Shown here: one piece after another, positions 9,729 to 17,950 of the stretch
Numbering within the stretch: the first letter of the stretch is position 1
Layout of the letters: every line of letters starts with the position of its first letter
NCBI GenBank assembly: GCA_964472545.1
Contig: CAYYNP010000121.1
Span: forward strand, 1-26,613
Length of the DNA stretch: 26,613 bases
From: CAYYNP01 sp964472545
Lineage (GTDB): Bacteria; Planctomycetota; Planctomycetia; Pirellulales; Thermoguttaceae
Reading direction: 5' to 3'
Made by a program: the position numbers and the translations under genes
Notes under the pieces: generated by a model
What the model was told of the DNA's origin: nothing
Databases searched by the model: none
What the model saw: the letters and a program-made list of their open reading frames with translations, nothing else

Positions 9729-11624
9729 TCAGGACTGCGCTTCCAGTTCCTCCCAACGGCGATACGCTGCGGCAAGTTCATCGTCCAGCGCTTTGAGTTC
9801 CGCGGTGGCCTGGGCGATCTGCGGGCCGTCTTGTTGGTAGAACGATGGATCGGCCATCGCTTGATGGGCTTGTTCGCGGCGGGCTTCGAGCGTCTCGATC
9901 TGTTGGGGTATCGCCTCCAATTCGAGTTGCTCCTTGTAGGGCAACCGTCGAGTGGCCTCGGGCTTCTGCCGCGGCGGCTTGCGTTTCGGCTTTGTGGCAG
10001 CCGGTTCCGTGTCGGCCGGAGTTTCGTTGCCGCGTTGCACGAGCCAATCGTCGTATCCGCCGGCATATTCCTTCACGCGACCTTTGCCCTCGAAGACCAG
10101 CGTGCTGGTGACCACGTTGTTGAGGAACTCCCGGTCGTGGCTGACCAGCAACAGCGTGCCGGCAAACTCCGCCAGCCGCTCCTCGAGCATCTCCAGCGTC
10201 TCGGCGTCGAGATCGTTGGTCGGCTCGTCGAGCACCAGCACGTTGCACGGCTTGGTGAACAGCCGCGCCAGCAACAGGCGGTTTCGCTCGCCACCGGAGA
10301 GGAACTTCACGGCCGTTCGGGCGCGGTCGGCAGGAAAGAGAAAATCCTGCAAGTAGCCCAGGATGTGCCGCTTCTGGCCATTGACGACGACCGAATCGCT
10401 GCCGACGCCGACGTTCTCCTGCACGGTCTTCTCTTCGTCGAGCCGCCCTTTGAGTTGGTCGAAATAGGCCGTTTCGAGGTGTGTGCCGTGACGCACGGTC
10501 CCGTCGTTCGGCGGCAGTTCGCCCAGCAACAGCCGCAAGAGCGTGGTCTTGCCGGACCCGTTCGGGCCGATGATGCCTACTTTGTCGCCGCGCATGATCG
10601 AGGTCGTCAGGTCGCGGACGACCGCATCGCCGTCGTAGGCAAAGCCCACGCGCTTCGCTTCGATCACCAACCGGCCGGCACGCTGGGCCTCTTGAACCTG
10701 CATCCGCAGCGGCCCGGGCTGCTCGCGGCGCATCCGGCGCTCCTCGCGCATTCTCTTCAACGCCCGCACACGGCCTTCGTTGCGGGTCCGCCTGGCCTGG
10801 ATGCCTTGACGTATCCAGGCCTCCTCTCTGGCCAGCCGCTTGTCGAAGAGCGCCTGCTGTTTGGCCTCGGCCTCCAGGGCCGCCTGCTTGCGTTCGAGAT
10901 ACGTTGCGTAGCCGCAGGCCCAACTCGTCGCCCGGCCGCGGTCGAGTTCGATGATCCGCGTTGCCAGCCGGCGCAGAAACATCCGGTCGTGGGTAACGAA
11001 GACCAACGTGGCGGCGTAACGCTGGAAGAACTCTTCGAGCCAGCAAATGGCGTCGACGTCAAGGTGGTTGGTCGGCTCGTCCAACAGCAGCAGGTCCGGG
11101 TCGGCGACCAGGACTTTTGCCAGCAATACTCGCCGCTTCATCCCGGCAGAGAGGGCCTCGCACTTTGCATCGGCATCCAGCCCCACGCGGGAAAGGACGG
11201 CCTCGACGCGGCGCTGCATCTGCCAGCCGTCGTCGGCGTCCAAGGCGTGCTGCAGACGTTCCAACTCTTCGGCCAGTTTGCCGTGATCGCCGCCCTCGGC
11301 AAGTCGGCCGCTGACGCGGTGATACTCGCCCAGCAACCGGCCGCTGGGGCCCAGTCCGGCCGCGACCTGGTCGAATATCGAGCCTGGCAGCGCTCGGGGC
11401 ACTTCTTGCGTGAGCCGGGCCGTGCGTAAGCCCTGCCCGCGGGTGATCTCGCCGCGATCGGGCTCGAGTTCGCCATCGATTAGTCGCAACAGGGTCGACT
11501 TGCCGGCGCCGTTTCGGCCCAGCACACAAATCCGCTCGCCCGGCTCGATCTGCAGGGTCACCTCGTCCAACAGCGCCGGGCCGCCGAAGCCGATACCAAC
11601 CTCTCGCATGCCCAACAACGCCAT
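9729..11624 (-). CDS. uup: ABC-F family ATPase, Uup-like
   Basis: A 631-residue cytoplasmic protein with two ABC ATPase domains and no membrane domain, as in ABC-F translation factors. Domain 1 has Walker A GRNGAGKST (36-44), signature LSAGMKRR (about 157) and Walker B LLLLDEPTNHLD (about 177). A charged Arg/Glu-rich interdomain linker follows. Domain 2 has GPNGSGKTT (about 352), LSGGERNR (about 440) and VLVLDEPTNDLD (about 462). The last 85 residues are a basic stretch and a coiled coil (EQLELEAIPQQIETLEARRE), the C-terminal extension typical of Uup. The ATG at 11624 starts directly at the first domain (MALLGMREVGIGFGG). An extended in-frame start at 11738 adds an unrelated arginine-rich tail and is not used. 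Family members act at the ribosome and Uup influences transposon excision; the exact role here is inferred. Confidence 0.9.
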   Translation of the reverse strand: MALLGMREVGIGFGGPALLDEVTLQIEPGERICVLGRNGAGKSTLLRLIDGELEPDRGEITRGQGLRTARLTQEVPRALPGSIFDQVAAGLGPSGRLLGEYHRVSGRLAEGGDHGKLAEELERLQHALDADDGWQMQRRVEAVLSRVGLDADAKCEALSAGMKRRVLLAKVLVADPDLLLLDEPTNHLDVDAICWLEEFFQRYAATLVFVTHDRMFLRRLATRIIELDRGRATSWACGYATYLERKQAALEAEAKQQALFDKRLAREEAWIRQGIQARRTRNEGRVRALKRMREERRMRREQPGPLRMQVQEAQRAGRLVIEAKRVGFAYDGDAVVRDLTTSIMRGDKVGIIGPNGSGKTTLLRLLLGELPPNDGTVRHGTHLETAYFDQLKGRLDEEKTVQENVGVGSDSVVVNGQKRHILGYLQDFLFPADRARTAVKFLSGGERNRLLLARLFTKPCNVLVLDEPTNDLDAETLEMLEERLAEFAGTLLLVSHDREFLNNVVTSTLVFEGKGRVKEYAGGYDDWLVQRGNETPADTEPAATKPKRKPPRQKPEATRRLPYKEQLELEAIPQQIETLEARREQAHQAMADPSFYQQDGPQIAQATAELKALDDELAAAYRRWEELEAQS

Positions 11625-12000
11625 GGATGACCTATTGCTCGGGTGTCTCCGTCGTGTGCAACCGGCCGACCATGATACCTTGGCTGGCCGATTCTTCCAG
11701 TCCGCCAGAAAGTGAACGTCTCTATTGCCGGCATTCATCGCGGCGTGGCGCCAGCAGACAGTGCCACAAATCGGGTGAAGACCAGGGGCCGCGAAGGCTC
11801 CCCACGAACCCTCCAGAGGATGTACTCCCGAAGGTTAGTCCGCAGTTTTCGTAAATTTTTCTTGACACCCCCTGCCCGGCTCGATTAGACTAGACGCCAG
11901 GACCTTACACGTCGACAGCCCATCGTCCGGCGATCCGATCCGGCCCAATCTGATCCGTCCTTCGTTTCGCCAGTTTCCGACCTTATCTGAGGCAACGTTG
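11625..12000. other. Divergent intergenic region between the ABC-F and PEP-CTERM genes
   Basis: These 376 bases separate two divergent starts. No gene is supported on either strand. The right half holds the promoter at 11862-11891 and the leader of the PEP-CTERM gene. On the left I found no clear minus-strand promoter for the ABC-F gene. Confidence 0.6.
11862..11891 (+). promoter_or_regulatory. Sigma70-like promoter for the PEP-CTERM gene
   Basis: TTGACA at 11862-11867 is a perfect -35 box. TAGACT at 11886-11891 (18-base spacer), or TTAGAC one base earlier (17-base spacer), serves as the -10 box. A T-rich run immediately upstream resembles an UP element. The predicted transcript has a leader of about 100 bases before the ATG at 12001. 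Confidence 0.6.
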
Positions 12001-12810
12001 ATGAAACCTCGCAATTCGTGTTTGAACTGGGATCGTGTGGCGCGAGCCGGCCTTTTGGTCATCGTTGCGACCGTCGCGGCAACCGGCTTGCCGACCGGCG
12101 CCGACGCGGCGGCCATCATCCTCAACGAATACAACGCCGTCTCCAGCACCAGCGTGCTGAAGAGCGGTGCTTCCGATCCCTACTTCGGACCGATTCTCGG
12201 CAACGGGGGCGACTGGTTCGAGTTGGTCGTGATCGACGATCATCTCGACATACGCGGATGGCGGGTCGACGTGCGACGCGGCGGAAGCGCGGTCGACGAG
12301 TCGCTCACTTTCGCCCACCAACCGATCTGGTCCGATCTGCGCAGCGGAACCATCATCACCGTCTCCGAAGACGTGGCCGACGACCTCACCTACGACCCGC
12401 TGGGCGGCGACTGGTGGATCAACGTCCAGGCCAACACCAACGGCAACGACACGTACATCAGCGCCCAGAGCTTCGGCATCAACGACAACGACACGCGGAT
12501 CGAAATCCTCAACAGCTTCGGTACGAGCATCTTCGGGCCTGCCGGCGAGAGTGTCGTGCCGGCGTCGGGTACGATCCAGAACGATGAGATCTGCAAGCTC
12601 GAAGCGGCCCCCAGCGACCTGATTACGGCCAATTCGACCTACCGCGGCGGTTCGTCGAGCACCTTCGGCGCACCGAACGTCTGGAGTTCCGGCACAGTTA
12701 CCCAGGACTTTTCGGCCCTGCGGGCCGCCGTTCCGGAGCCGGGCACGATCGCGATGCTGGCGGTCGGCGGCTTCGGCTTGCTGATGCTCTGGCGCCGCCG
12801 CCGGGCGTAG
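12001..12810 (+). CDS. PEP-CTERM protein with lamin-tail-like domain
   Basis: The 269-residue exported protein has a signal peptide (hydrophobic about residues 16-37, ending GADAAA), a beta-rich body, and the C-terminal sorting signal VPEPGTIAMLAVGGFGLLMLWRRRRA: PEP motif, one transmembrane helix, basic tail. This signal is recognised by an exosortase, which cleaves at the PEP motif during delivery to the envelope. The start of the body (IILNEYNAVSS, then DWFELVVIDDHLDIRGWRV) resembles the lamin-tail domain found in many bacterial surface proteins. The ATG at 12001 has GAGG eight bases upstream; a TTG three bases earlier is a less likely start. No exosortase gene is in the window. The function is unknown beyond surface location. 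Confidence 0.88.
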   Translation: MKPRNSCLNWDRVARAGLLVIVATVAATGLPTGADAAAIILNEYNAVSSTSVLKSGASDPYFGPILGNGGDWFELVVIDDHLDIRGWRVDVRRGGSAVDESLTFAHQPIWSDLRSGTIITVSEDVADDLTYDPLGGDWWINVQANTNGNDTYISAQSFGINDNDTRIEILNSFGTSIFGPAGESVVPASGTIQNDEICKLEAAPSDLITANSTYRGGSSSTFGAPNVWSSGTVTQDFSALRAAVPEPGTIAMLAVGGFGLLMLWRRRRA

Positions 12811-12854
12811 CGGCGCGCCGTGCGGGACACGCCTTCCTCATCGCAAGGCGGTTC

Positions 12855-13175
12855 TCACTCGCCGGTGGCCCATTGTTGGGGCGTTTCCGGGAAGAGACTC
12901 TCGTGGGCCACGCCGCGCCGCGGCTCGGCCATCCAATCGGCGACCGTTTCGCGCCATTTGGCGTAATGGGCCGTCTCCTTGTGGGCCTTCATTCCGCTCT
13001 CGTCGCGATAGACCTCGTAGAGCGTGAAGCGGTTGGGATCGTCGGCCTGTTGGTTGACGTCGAAGCGCAGGTTGCCCGGCTCCCCGACGGTGTTTCTCGC
13101 GTTCTCGAGCGTGGCCTCGACGAAGGCCTCTCGATTCTCCGGCTTTACATGGACGTAGATGCAAACGACGAACAT
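12855..13175 (-). CDS. Antibiotic-biosynthesis-monooxygenase (ABM) domain protein
   Basis: The 106-residue protein has the ABM/dimeric alpha-beta barrel pattern: MFVVCIYVHVKPENREAFVEAT at the start, FTLYEVYRDESGMKAHKET in the middle, and a C-terminal tail. It most resembles putative quinol monooxygenases and LsrG-like proteins, but this fold covers many activities, so the substrate is not called. AGGAG lies five bases upstream of the ATG at 13175. A longer in-frame start at 13343 would translate the intergenic tandem repeat and is rejected. It is convergent with the PEP-CTERM gene and lies 216 bases downstream of the purine permease on the same strand. Confidence 0.85.
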   Translation of the reverse strand: MFVVCIYVHVKPENREAFVEATLENARNTVGEPGNLRFDVNQQADDPNRFTLYEVYRDESGMKAHKETAHYAKWRETVADWMAEPRRGVAHESLFPETPQQWATGE

Positions 13176-13211
13176 CGGTCTCCTCTCGACAAACGGGTGA
13201 GATCGGGCTGA

Positions 13212-13249
13212 GGGCTGGGGACTCGGGGCTGGGGACTCGGGGCTGGGGA
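13212..13249. repeat. 14-bp tandem repeat, 2.7 copies, intergenic
   Basis: GGGCTGGGGACTCG occurs at 13212-13225 and 13226-13239, followed by a partial copy GGGCTGGGGA to 13249. It lies between the ABM gene and the permease gene. Both strands are otherwise empty here. Confidence 0.85.
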
Positions 13250-13391
13250 GGCGCGAGAGATACCTGTTCAGACGTCGTCGTACTCGTCCGGCCGTGTCGG
13301 AAATCTCGCGAGCCCAGCTACGGACGGCCGCAGTGCCAATCACCCAACTGCAGGACAGTATACCTGGGGCGGAGATTAATTGAGAAGGGCA

Positions 13392-14810
13392 TCATCCCAC
13401 GTCCATGCGGACAAAGAGGAAATAAGCGATCAGCACGGCCGCCATGACGTACATCAACCACTTCACGTCGCGGCCCTGGCCGGCACACAGCTTAACGATC
13501 GGATAGGCGATGAAGCCCAGCGCCAGGCCGTCGCCGATCGAGTAAGTCAACGGGATGCCGACAATGATCAGGAAACTGGGAATCGCCTCGGCGTGGTTCG
13601 CCCAATCGATCCGGGTGACGCTCCGCATCATCATCGAGCCGACGACCACCAACGCCGCGGCCGTGATCGGCGGATAGCTGCCGACCATGGCGATGATCGG
13701 GCTGAAAAACAAGGCCAGCAGAAACAGCCCGGCGACCGTCACGGCGGTCAACCCGGTCCGTCCGCCTTGTTCCACACCGGCGGCGCTTTCGATGAAGCTG
13801 GTCACGGTACTGGTTCCCATGGCGGCCCCGGCCACTGTGCCCACCGCGTCGGAGAGCATCGCCCTGCCCGCCCGGGGCAGCTTGCCGTCTTTCATCAATC
13901 CGGCCTGCTCGCCGACGCCAATCAGCGTGCCTAGCGTATCGAACACGTCCATGAACAGGAAGATCAAGATGAACGGGGCCATCGACCAGGAGAGGGCTCG
14001 CAACAGGTCCATTTGGCAGAAGGTCTGCTGCATTGAGGGCGGGGCGTCTACCACGCCGTCGGCGATTGTGAACAGCGTCATCAGTTTCGACTGGACCACC
14101 GTCTCCGACCCTGAGATCACCTCCGGCAGGTGCGGCATGAGCAGTTTCAACGCCGTAGCCAATGCCGTCGCCGCCAGAATCCCCCAGACGATCGAACCGC
14201 GGACGCGCCGCGCGTAGAGTCCGGCCGTGACCAGGAATCCGAAGAAGAACACGATCAAGTCGGGCGAGGCGAACTGGGCGTTCATCTTCACCAACGCGCC
14301 CGGATTGTCGACGATCAGGCCCGCGTTGTTCAGCCCGATGAAGGCGATGAACAGCCCGATGCCCACGGCGATGGCGCTGCGCATGCTGGGGCTGATCGCA
14401 TCGAGCAGCTTCTCGCGTACACCCAGCAGCGAAAGCACCAGGAACAGCACGCCCGCGATAAACACCACGCCCAGAGCGACCTGCCAGGCCGCCTCCGCGC
14501 CGACCAGCAGTCCGGCCGCGGGCAGCACGGAGAAGACGAAGAAGAAGTTCTCGCCCATGCCGGGGGCCTGGGCGATGGGATAGCGGGCGTAGAGTCCCAT
14601 GATCAGCGTGGCCAGCGCAGCCGCCAGGCAGGTGGCGGTGGTCACGGCGCCGACGTCCATGCCCGTCTTCATGCCGAACATCCCGCCAGAAAGCACGGCC
14701 GGCTGCAGGAAGATGATGTAGGCCATCGTCAGAAAGGTCGTCAGCCCGGCCAGCAACTCGGTCCGCGCCGTGGTGCGGTTCTCGGAAAGCTTGAAGAACT
14801 TGTCCAACAT
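13392..14810 (-). CDS. NCS2-family purine permease (AzgA-type)
   Basis: The 472-residue inner-membrane transporter is predicted to import adenine, guanine or hypoxanthine with protons. The start MLDKFFKLSENRTTARTELLAGLTTFLTMAYIIF is the standard AzgA/PbuG opening, the chain has about a dozen hydrophobic segments, and ESAAGVEQGGRTGLTAVTVAG is the conserved second signature. The first signature reads PGMGENFFFVF, where AzgA proteins usually have GMGLNAFF; the central Asn is kept but the flanking residues differ, so base specificity could differ. The ATG at 14810 has GGAG seven bases upstream; the extra 11 residues from 14843 are rejected. It is divergent from the M50 protease gene. No purine riboswitch was recognised upstream. 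Confidence 0.9.
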   Translation of the reverse strand: MLDKFFKLSENRTTARTELLAGLTTFLTMAYIIFLQPAVLSGGMFGMKTGMDVGAVTTATCLAAALATLIMGLYARYPIAQAPGMGENFFFVFSVLPAAGLLVGAEAAWQVALGVVFIAGVLFLVLSLLGVREKLLDAISPSMRSAIAVGIGLFIAFIGLNNAGLIVDNPGALVKMNAQFASPDLIVFFFGFLVTAGLYARRVRGSIVWGILAATALATALKLLMPHLPEVISGSETVVQSKLMTLFTIADGVVDAPPSMQQTFCQMDLLRALSWSMAPFILIFLFMDVFDTLGTLIGVGEQAGLMKDGKLPRAGRAMLSDAVGTVAGAAMGTSTVTSFIESAAGVEQGGRTGLTAVTVAGLFLLALFFSPIIAMVGSYPPITAAALVVVGSMMMRSVTRIDWANHAEAIPSFLIIVGIPLTYSIGDGLALGFIAYPIVKLCAGQGRDVKWLMYVMAAVLIAYFLFVRMDVG

Positions 14811-14936
14811 GGGCGCGCTCCGGGTGGATCTCTCACTCCGCAATACCTTGCCGGGAGACCGCCCCTTCCCCTGGGCGGCAGTGTATCATTGCCGCCCTTG
14901 TCGGACCAGCGGAACCGGCTAGAATGCGGAGTACCG

Positions 14937-15896
14937 ATGGACGACTACTACGAAGCCCGTGCGCCAGATGAACCACGGCATGAAACACGCTCGGAACCGA
15001 CGGTTGTCGATGCTCAGTTCACGTCGGATTCTCCTCCCGGCGGCGCCCCCGCCGCGCCCACCGGCCGCCGGCGCGTGCGGCTGCCCATCCTGCTGTTTGT
15101 CGCCACGTGCTTGACTACGTGGTGGGCCGGCCTACATACCCCTCCTCCCACGTCCGGTGCGATTCCCCTACTGCTGCACGGTCTGAAGTATGCCGCGCCG
15201 GTGATGCTGATCCTCGTCTGCCACGAGGCCGGCCATTTCCTCCAAGCCCGGCGATACGGCGTGTTGACGAGCTATCCTTTCTTCATCCCCATGCCGATCG
15301 GGCCCCTGGGGACTTTTGGGGCGGTGATCGGCATGGGCTCGAAGATGCCCAGCCGCCGGGCGCTGTTCGACATCGGTATCACCGGACCGCTGGCAGGACT
15401 GGTGCCGACGCTGATCTTCTGCGCGATCGGGCTGAGCCTGGCCAAACCGGTCGAGGTCACACCGGAGGGAACCTTATACGGCGATCCGCTGCTTCTATTG
15501 TGGATGGCGAAACTGCTGATGCCGCCGATTCCCCAGGGGCAAGAGATCCTGCTGAACCCTTACCTCTTCGCCGGTTGGTTCGGCCTGTTGATCACGGCCT
15601 TGAATTTGATCCCCGTCGGCCAGCTCGACGGCGGCCACGTGCTCTACGCGCTGCTGCGAAACAAGGCTCGCTACATCGCGACCTTCCTGCTCATGGCAGC
15701 CGCAACTCTGGTGATCTGGCAATTCAAACGGTACTTCGGCTGGTCGTTGATGGTGATGCTGCTGATGCTGATGGGCCCGCTGCATCCGCCCACGGCCGAC
15801 GATGACATACCGTTGGGCGTCGTGCGTACGGTGCTCGGTTGGCTCACGATGGCGTTCATCCCGATCGGCTTCACGCCGACGCCGTTCATCAGGTAA
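14937..15896 (+). CDS. M50 site-2-type membrane metalloprotease
   Basis: The 319-residue multi-pass protein is an intramembrane zinc protease. The catalytic motif HEAGH (His96, Glu97, His100) sits in a transmembrane segment. The third ligand is in NLIPVGQLDGGH (Asp231). The stretch SYPFFIPMPIGPLGTFGAVIGM is typical of the EGY1/S2P-like bacterial group without a PDZ domain. The N-terminal 45 residues are hydrophilic and acidic. The start at 14937 is chosen because GGAG is five bases upstream; the reading frame extends much further upstream but only as a shadow of the permease gene. The likely substrate class is a membrane-bound regulator or a protein remnant, as for other S2P proteins; no candidate anti-sigma factor is nearby. 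Confidence 0.9.
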   Translation: MDDYYEARAPDEPRHETRSEPTVVDAQFTSDSPPGGAPAAPTGRRRVRLPILLFVATCLTTWWAGLHTPPPTSGAIPLLLHGLKYAAPVMLILVCHEAGHFLQARRYGVLTSYPFFIPMPIGPLGTFGAVIGMGSKMPSRRALFDIGITGPLAGLVPTLIFCAIGLSLAKPVEVTPEGTLYGDPLLLLWMAKLLMPPIPQGQEILLNPYLFAGWFGLLITALNLIPVGQLDGGHVLYALLRNKARYIATFLLMAAATLVIWQFKRYFGWSLMVMLLMLMGPLHPPTADDDIPLGVVRTVLGWLTMAFIPIGFTPTPFIR

Positions 15897-15913
15897 CGCG
15901 CCGAAGAGCGCGT
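15896..15913. terminator. Small hairpin between convergent genes
   Basis: ACGCGC and GCGCGT form a 6-bp stem with a 6-base loop. It lies exactly between the stops of the M50 gene and the UPF0210 gene. Position suggests a bidirectional terminator, but there is no T-tract. Confidence 0.25.
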
Positions 15914-15918
15914 CGCCG

Positions 15919-17292
15919 TCAGTTCCGCAGCGACTGAATCGGCGCCGGAATCCGGCCGCCGAAGTGGACGAAGGCCTCGCTGGCGTCGGTGTTGCGGACT
16001 TCGATCACCGGCATCGAGCCGAACAGACCGCCGAAGTCGACCGTCTCGCCGGCCTTCGCGCCCGGCACGGGGATCAGCCGCACGGCGGTAGTCTTGTCGT
16101 TGACCACGCCGATGGCCATCTCGTCGGCGATGATCGCGGCGATCGTCTCCGGGGGCGTGTCGCCGGGGATGGCGATCATATCCAGCCCCACCGAGCAGAC
16201 GCTGGTCATCGCTTCGAGCTTCTCCAGCACCAGGTGCCCGCGTCCCACGGCGTCGGCCAGCGTGGCGTCTTCGCTGACGGGAATGAACGCGCCGCTGAGT
16301 CCGCCCACGCTGCTGGAGGCGAACAGCCCGCCCTTCTTCACGGCGTCGTTGAGCATGGCCACCGCGGCCGTCGAACCGGGCGCACCGACGCGGCTGATCC
16401 CCAATGTCTGGAGGATCTCGCCGATGCTGTCGCCCACTTCCGGCGTGGGGGCCAGCGAGAGATCGACAATGCCGAACGCCAATCCCAATTCGGCCGCCAC
16501 TTCGCGCCCGATCAACTCCCCCACGCGCGTCACCCGAAAACTGGTGATCTTGATCTCCTCGGCCAGATCGCCCAGCGTGAGGCCCGCGTCCATGTCGAGG
16601 CGACGGCGCAGGGCGCTGCCGACCACGCCGGGCCCGGAAACGCCGATATTCACGGTGGCCTCGGGCTCACCGGCCCCCATGTAAGCCCCGGCCATGAAGG
16701 GGTTGTCCTCGGGAATGTTGGCGAACACGACCAGCTTGGCGCAGCCGAAACCGGCCCGAGCGGCCGTCCGCTCGGCGATCTGAAGCAGCACGTGGCCCAT
16801 GCGATGGACCGCGTCCATGTTGATGCCCGCCTTACGCGAGGCGACGTTGACCGACGCACAGACGCGATCCGTTTCGGCGAGCACTTCCGGCAGCGAGGTG
16901 ATCACGGTCTCGTCGGCCGGGGTCATGCCCTTCTGGACCAAGGCCGAGAAGCCGCCGACGAAATCGACGCCGCAATCGGCCGCTGCGGCGTCGAGTGTCT
17001 TGGCCACTTGCAGCGCAGCGGCGCAGCCGTGGCCGGCGAGGATCGTGGCCGCCGGCGAGATCGCCAGCCGCTTGTTGGTCACGGGAATGCCGTATTTCGC
17101 CCCCACCCGATCGCAGACCTCGACCAGCCGGCTGGCGCGCGAGGTGATCTTGGCGTGCAGTTTGCGGCAGAGGTTGTCGACGCTGGGCGCCGCACAATCG
17201 TCGAGATTCAGCGCCAGCGTCACGGTTCGCACGTCGAGGTGCTCGGCGTGGAGCATTTCGATGGTCGAGAGGATTTCGTCGGTGCGCAGCAT
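15919..17292 (-). CDS. UPF0210 / PFL-family protein (DUF711)
   Basis: This 457-residue protein matches the UPF0210 family over its full length: the N-terminal MLRTDEILSTIEMLHAEHLDVRTVTLALNL, the block PVTNKRLAISPAATILAGHG, and the glycine-rich PGDTPPETIAAIIADEMAIGVVNDKTTAVRLIPVPGAKAGE near the C-terminus. Family structures place it near glycyl-radical (pyruvate-formate-lyase-like) barrels, but no glycyl-radical loop is evident and no activity is firmly assigned to it. The length is normal for the family. The start is four bases after the stop of the ACT-domain gene, so the two are surely cotranscribed. In many bacteria and archaea UPF0210 is paired with a small ACT protein (UPF0237), which suggests amino-acid-responsive control; that is an inference. 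Confidence 0.9.
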   Translation of the reverse strand: MLRTDEILSTIEMLHAEHLDVRTVTLALNLDDCAAPSVDNLCRKLHAKITSRASRLVEVCDRVGAKYGIPVTNKRLAISPAATILAGHGCAAALQVAKTLDAAAADCGVDFVGGFSALVQKGMTPADETVITSLPEVLAETDRVCASVNVASRKAGINMDAVHRMGHVLLQIAERTAARAGFGCAKLVVFANIPEDNPFMAGAYMGAGEPEATVNIGVSGPGVVGSALRRRLDMDAGLTLGDLAEEIKITSFRVTRVGELIGREVAAELGLAFGIVDLSLAPTPEVGDSIGEILQTLGISRVGAPGSTAAVAMLNDAVKKGGLFASSSVGGLSGAFIPVSEDATLADAVGRGHLVLEKLEAMTSVCSVGLDMIAIPGDTPPETIAAIIADEMAIGVVNDKTTAVRLIPVPGAKAGETVDFGGLFGSMPVIEVRNTDASEAFVHFGGRIPAPIQSLRN

Positions 17293-17296
17293 CTTG

Positions 17297-17878
17297 TTAC
17301 TCTCGCGTCGATCGGGTCAGCCGCAGTTGGTTGGTGGCCACGAAGACGTTTTCGTGTTGGAGTTTGACGGCGAAGCCCAGTTCTCGGCCCATCTCTTCCA
17401 GGTCGGCCTGGAGCATGCGGATGTCCCAACGTGCGGGGATCTCGACCTGGCCGATCAGCACGAATTCGTCGCCGCGACGGTCGCCGTAAAGATCGACGAT
17501 GTTGATGTCGCGGCCCGCCAGGTACTGGCTAAACTGCCGCACGATGCCCGGCCGATCGGCCCCGAAGGCCGTGATCACGAAGCGGCCGGCCTCCTCGCCG
17601 GCGGTCACGGTGTTGTCACCCAACACGGGCCGCACGAGCACCTGATAGGCCGAGCCGGACGATTCCACCCGATGGATTTCCGCCGCCAGTTGCTCCGCTT
17701 CGATCTCCTCCGGAACGCTGACGATCATGATCAGTGTGAAGTATCCCCCCAAAACGGTCTGGCTACAGGAGTCGATGTTCCCCCCCAGCAACTCCACGGC
17801 GTTGCTCACCGCGGCCACAATGCCCGGATGGTCATCGGACATCACATTAAGAACGAAAACGTGCTCGAAGCGAGTCAT
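17297..17878 (-). CDS. Two-ACT-domain regulatory protein (GcvR-like)
   Basis: The 193-residue cytoplasmic protein consists of two ACT domains: one near residues 4-80 (FVLNVMSDDHPGIVAAVSNAVELLGGNI) and one near 95-165 (FVITAFGADRPGIVRQFSQYLAGRDINIVDLYG). Each has the DxPGI turn that usually lines an amino-acid-binding site. GcvR, the glycine-cleavage regulator, has the same two-domain layout. The start is uncertain: the ATG at 17878 begins directly at the first domain, while a GTG at 17902 adds eight residues. Neither has a good ribosome-binding site. It is the first gene of a pair with UPF0210, and probably senses an amino acid or controls its partner protein. Confidence 0.87.
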   Translation of the reverse strand: MTRFEHVFVLNVMSDDHPGIVAAVSNAVELLGGNIDSCSQTVLGGYFTLIMIVSVPEEIEAEQLAAEIHRVESSGSAYQVLVRPVLGDNTVTAGEEAGRFVITAFGADRPGIVRQFSQYLAGRDINIVDLYGDRRGDEFVLIGQVEIPARWDIRMLQADLEEMGRELGFAVKLQHENVFVATNQLRLTRSTRE

Positions 17879-17950
17879 GGCGTCTATGGCTTCATGTGAC
17901 ACTGGGGAAGAGTTCAGATGAGGGATGCGTCGAATCGAGACTACAGGCTA

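Noticed and set aside
14898..14925. TTGTCG-16-TAGAAT promoter candidate for the M50 gene
   Set aside because: The transcript would start about five bases before the ATG and exclude the GGAG ribosome-binding site, which conflicts with the start chosen.
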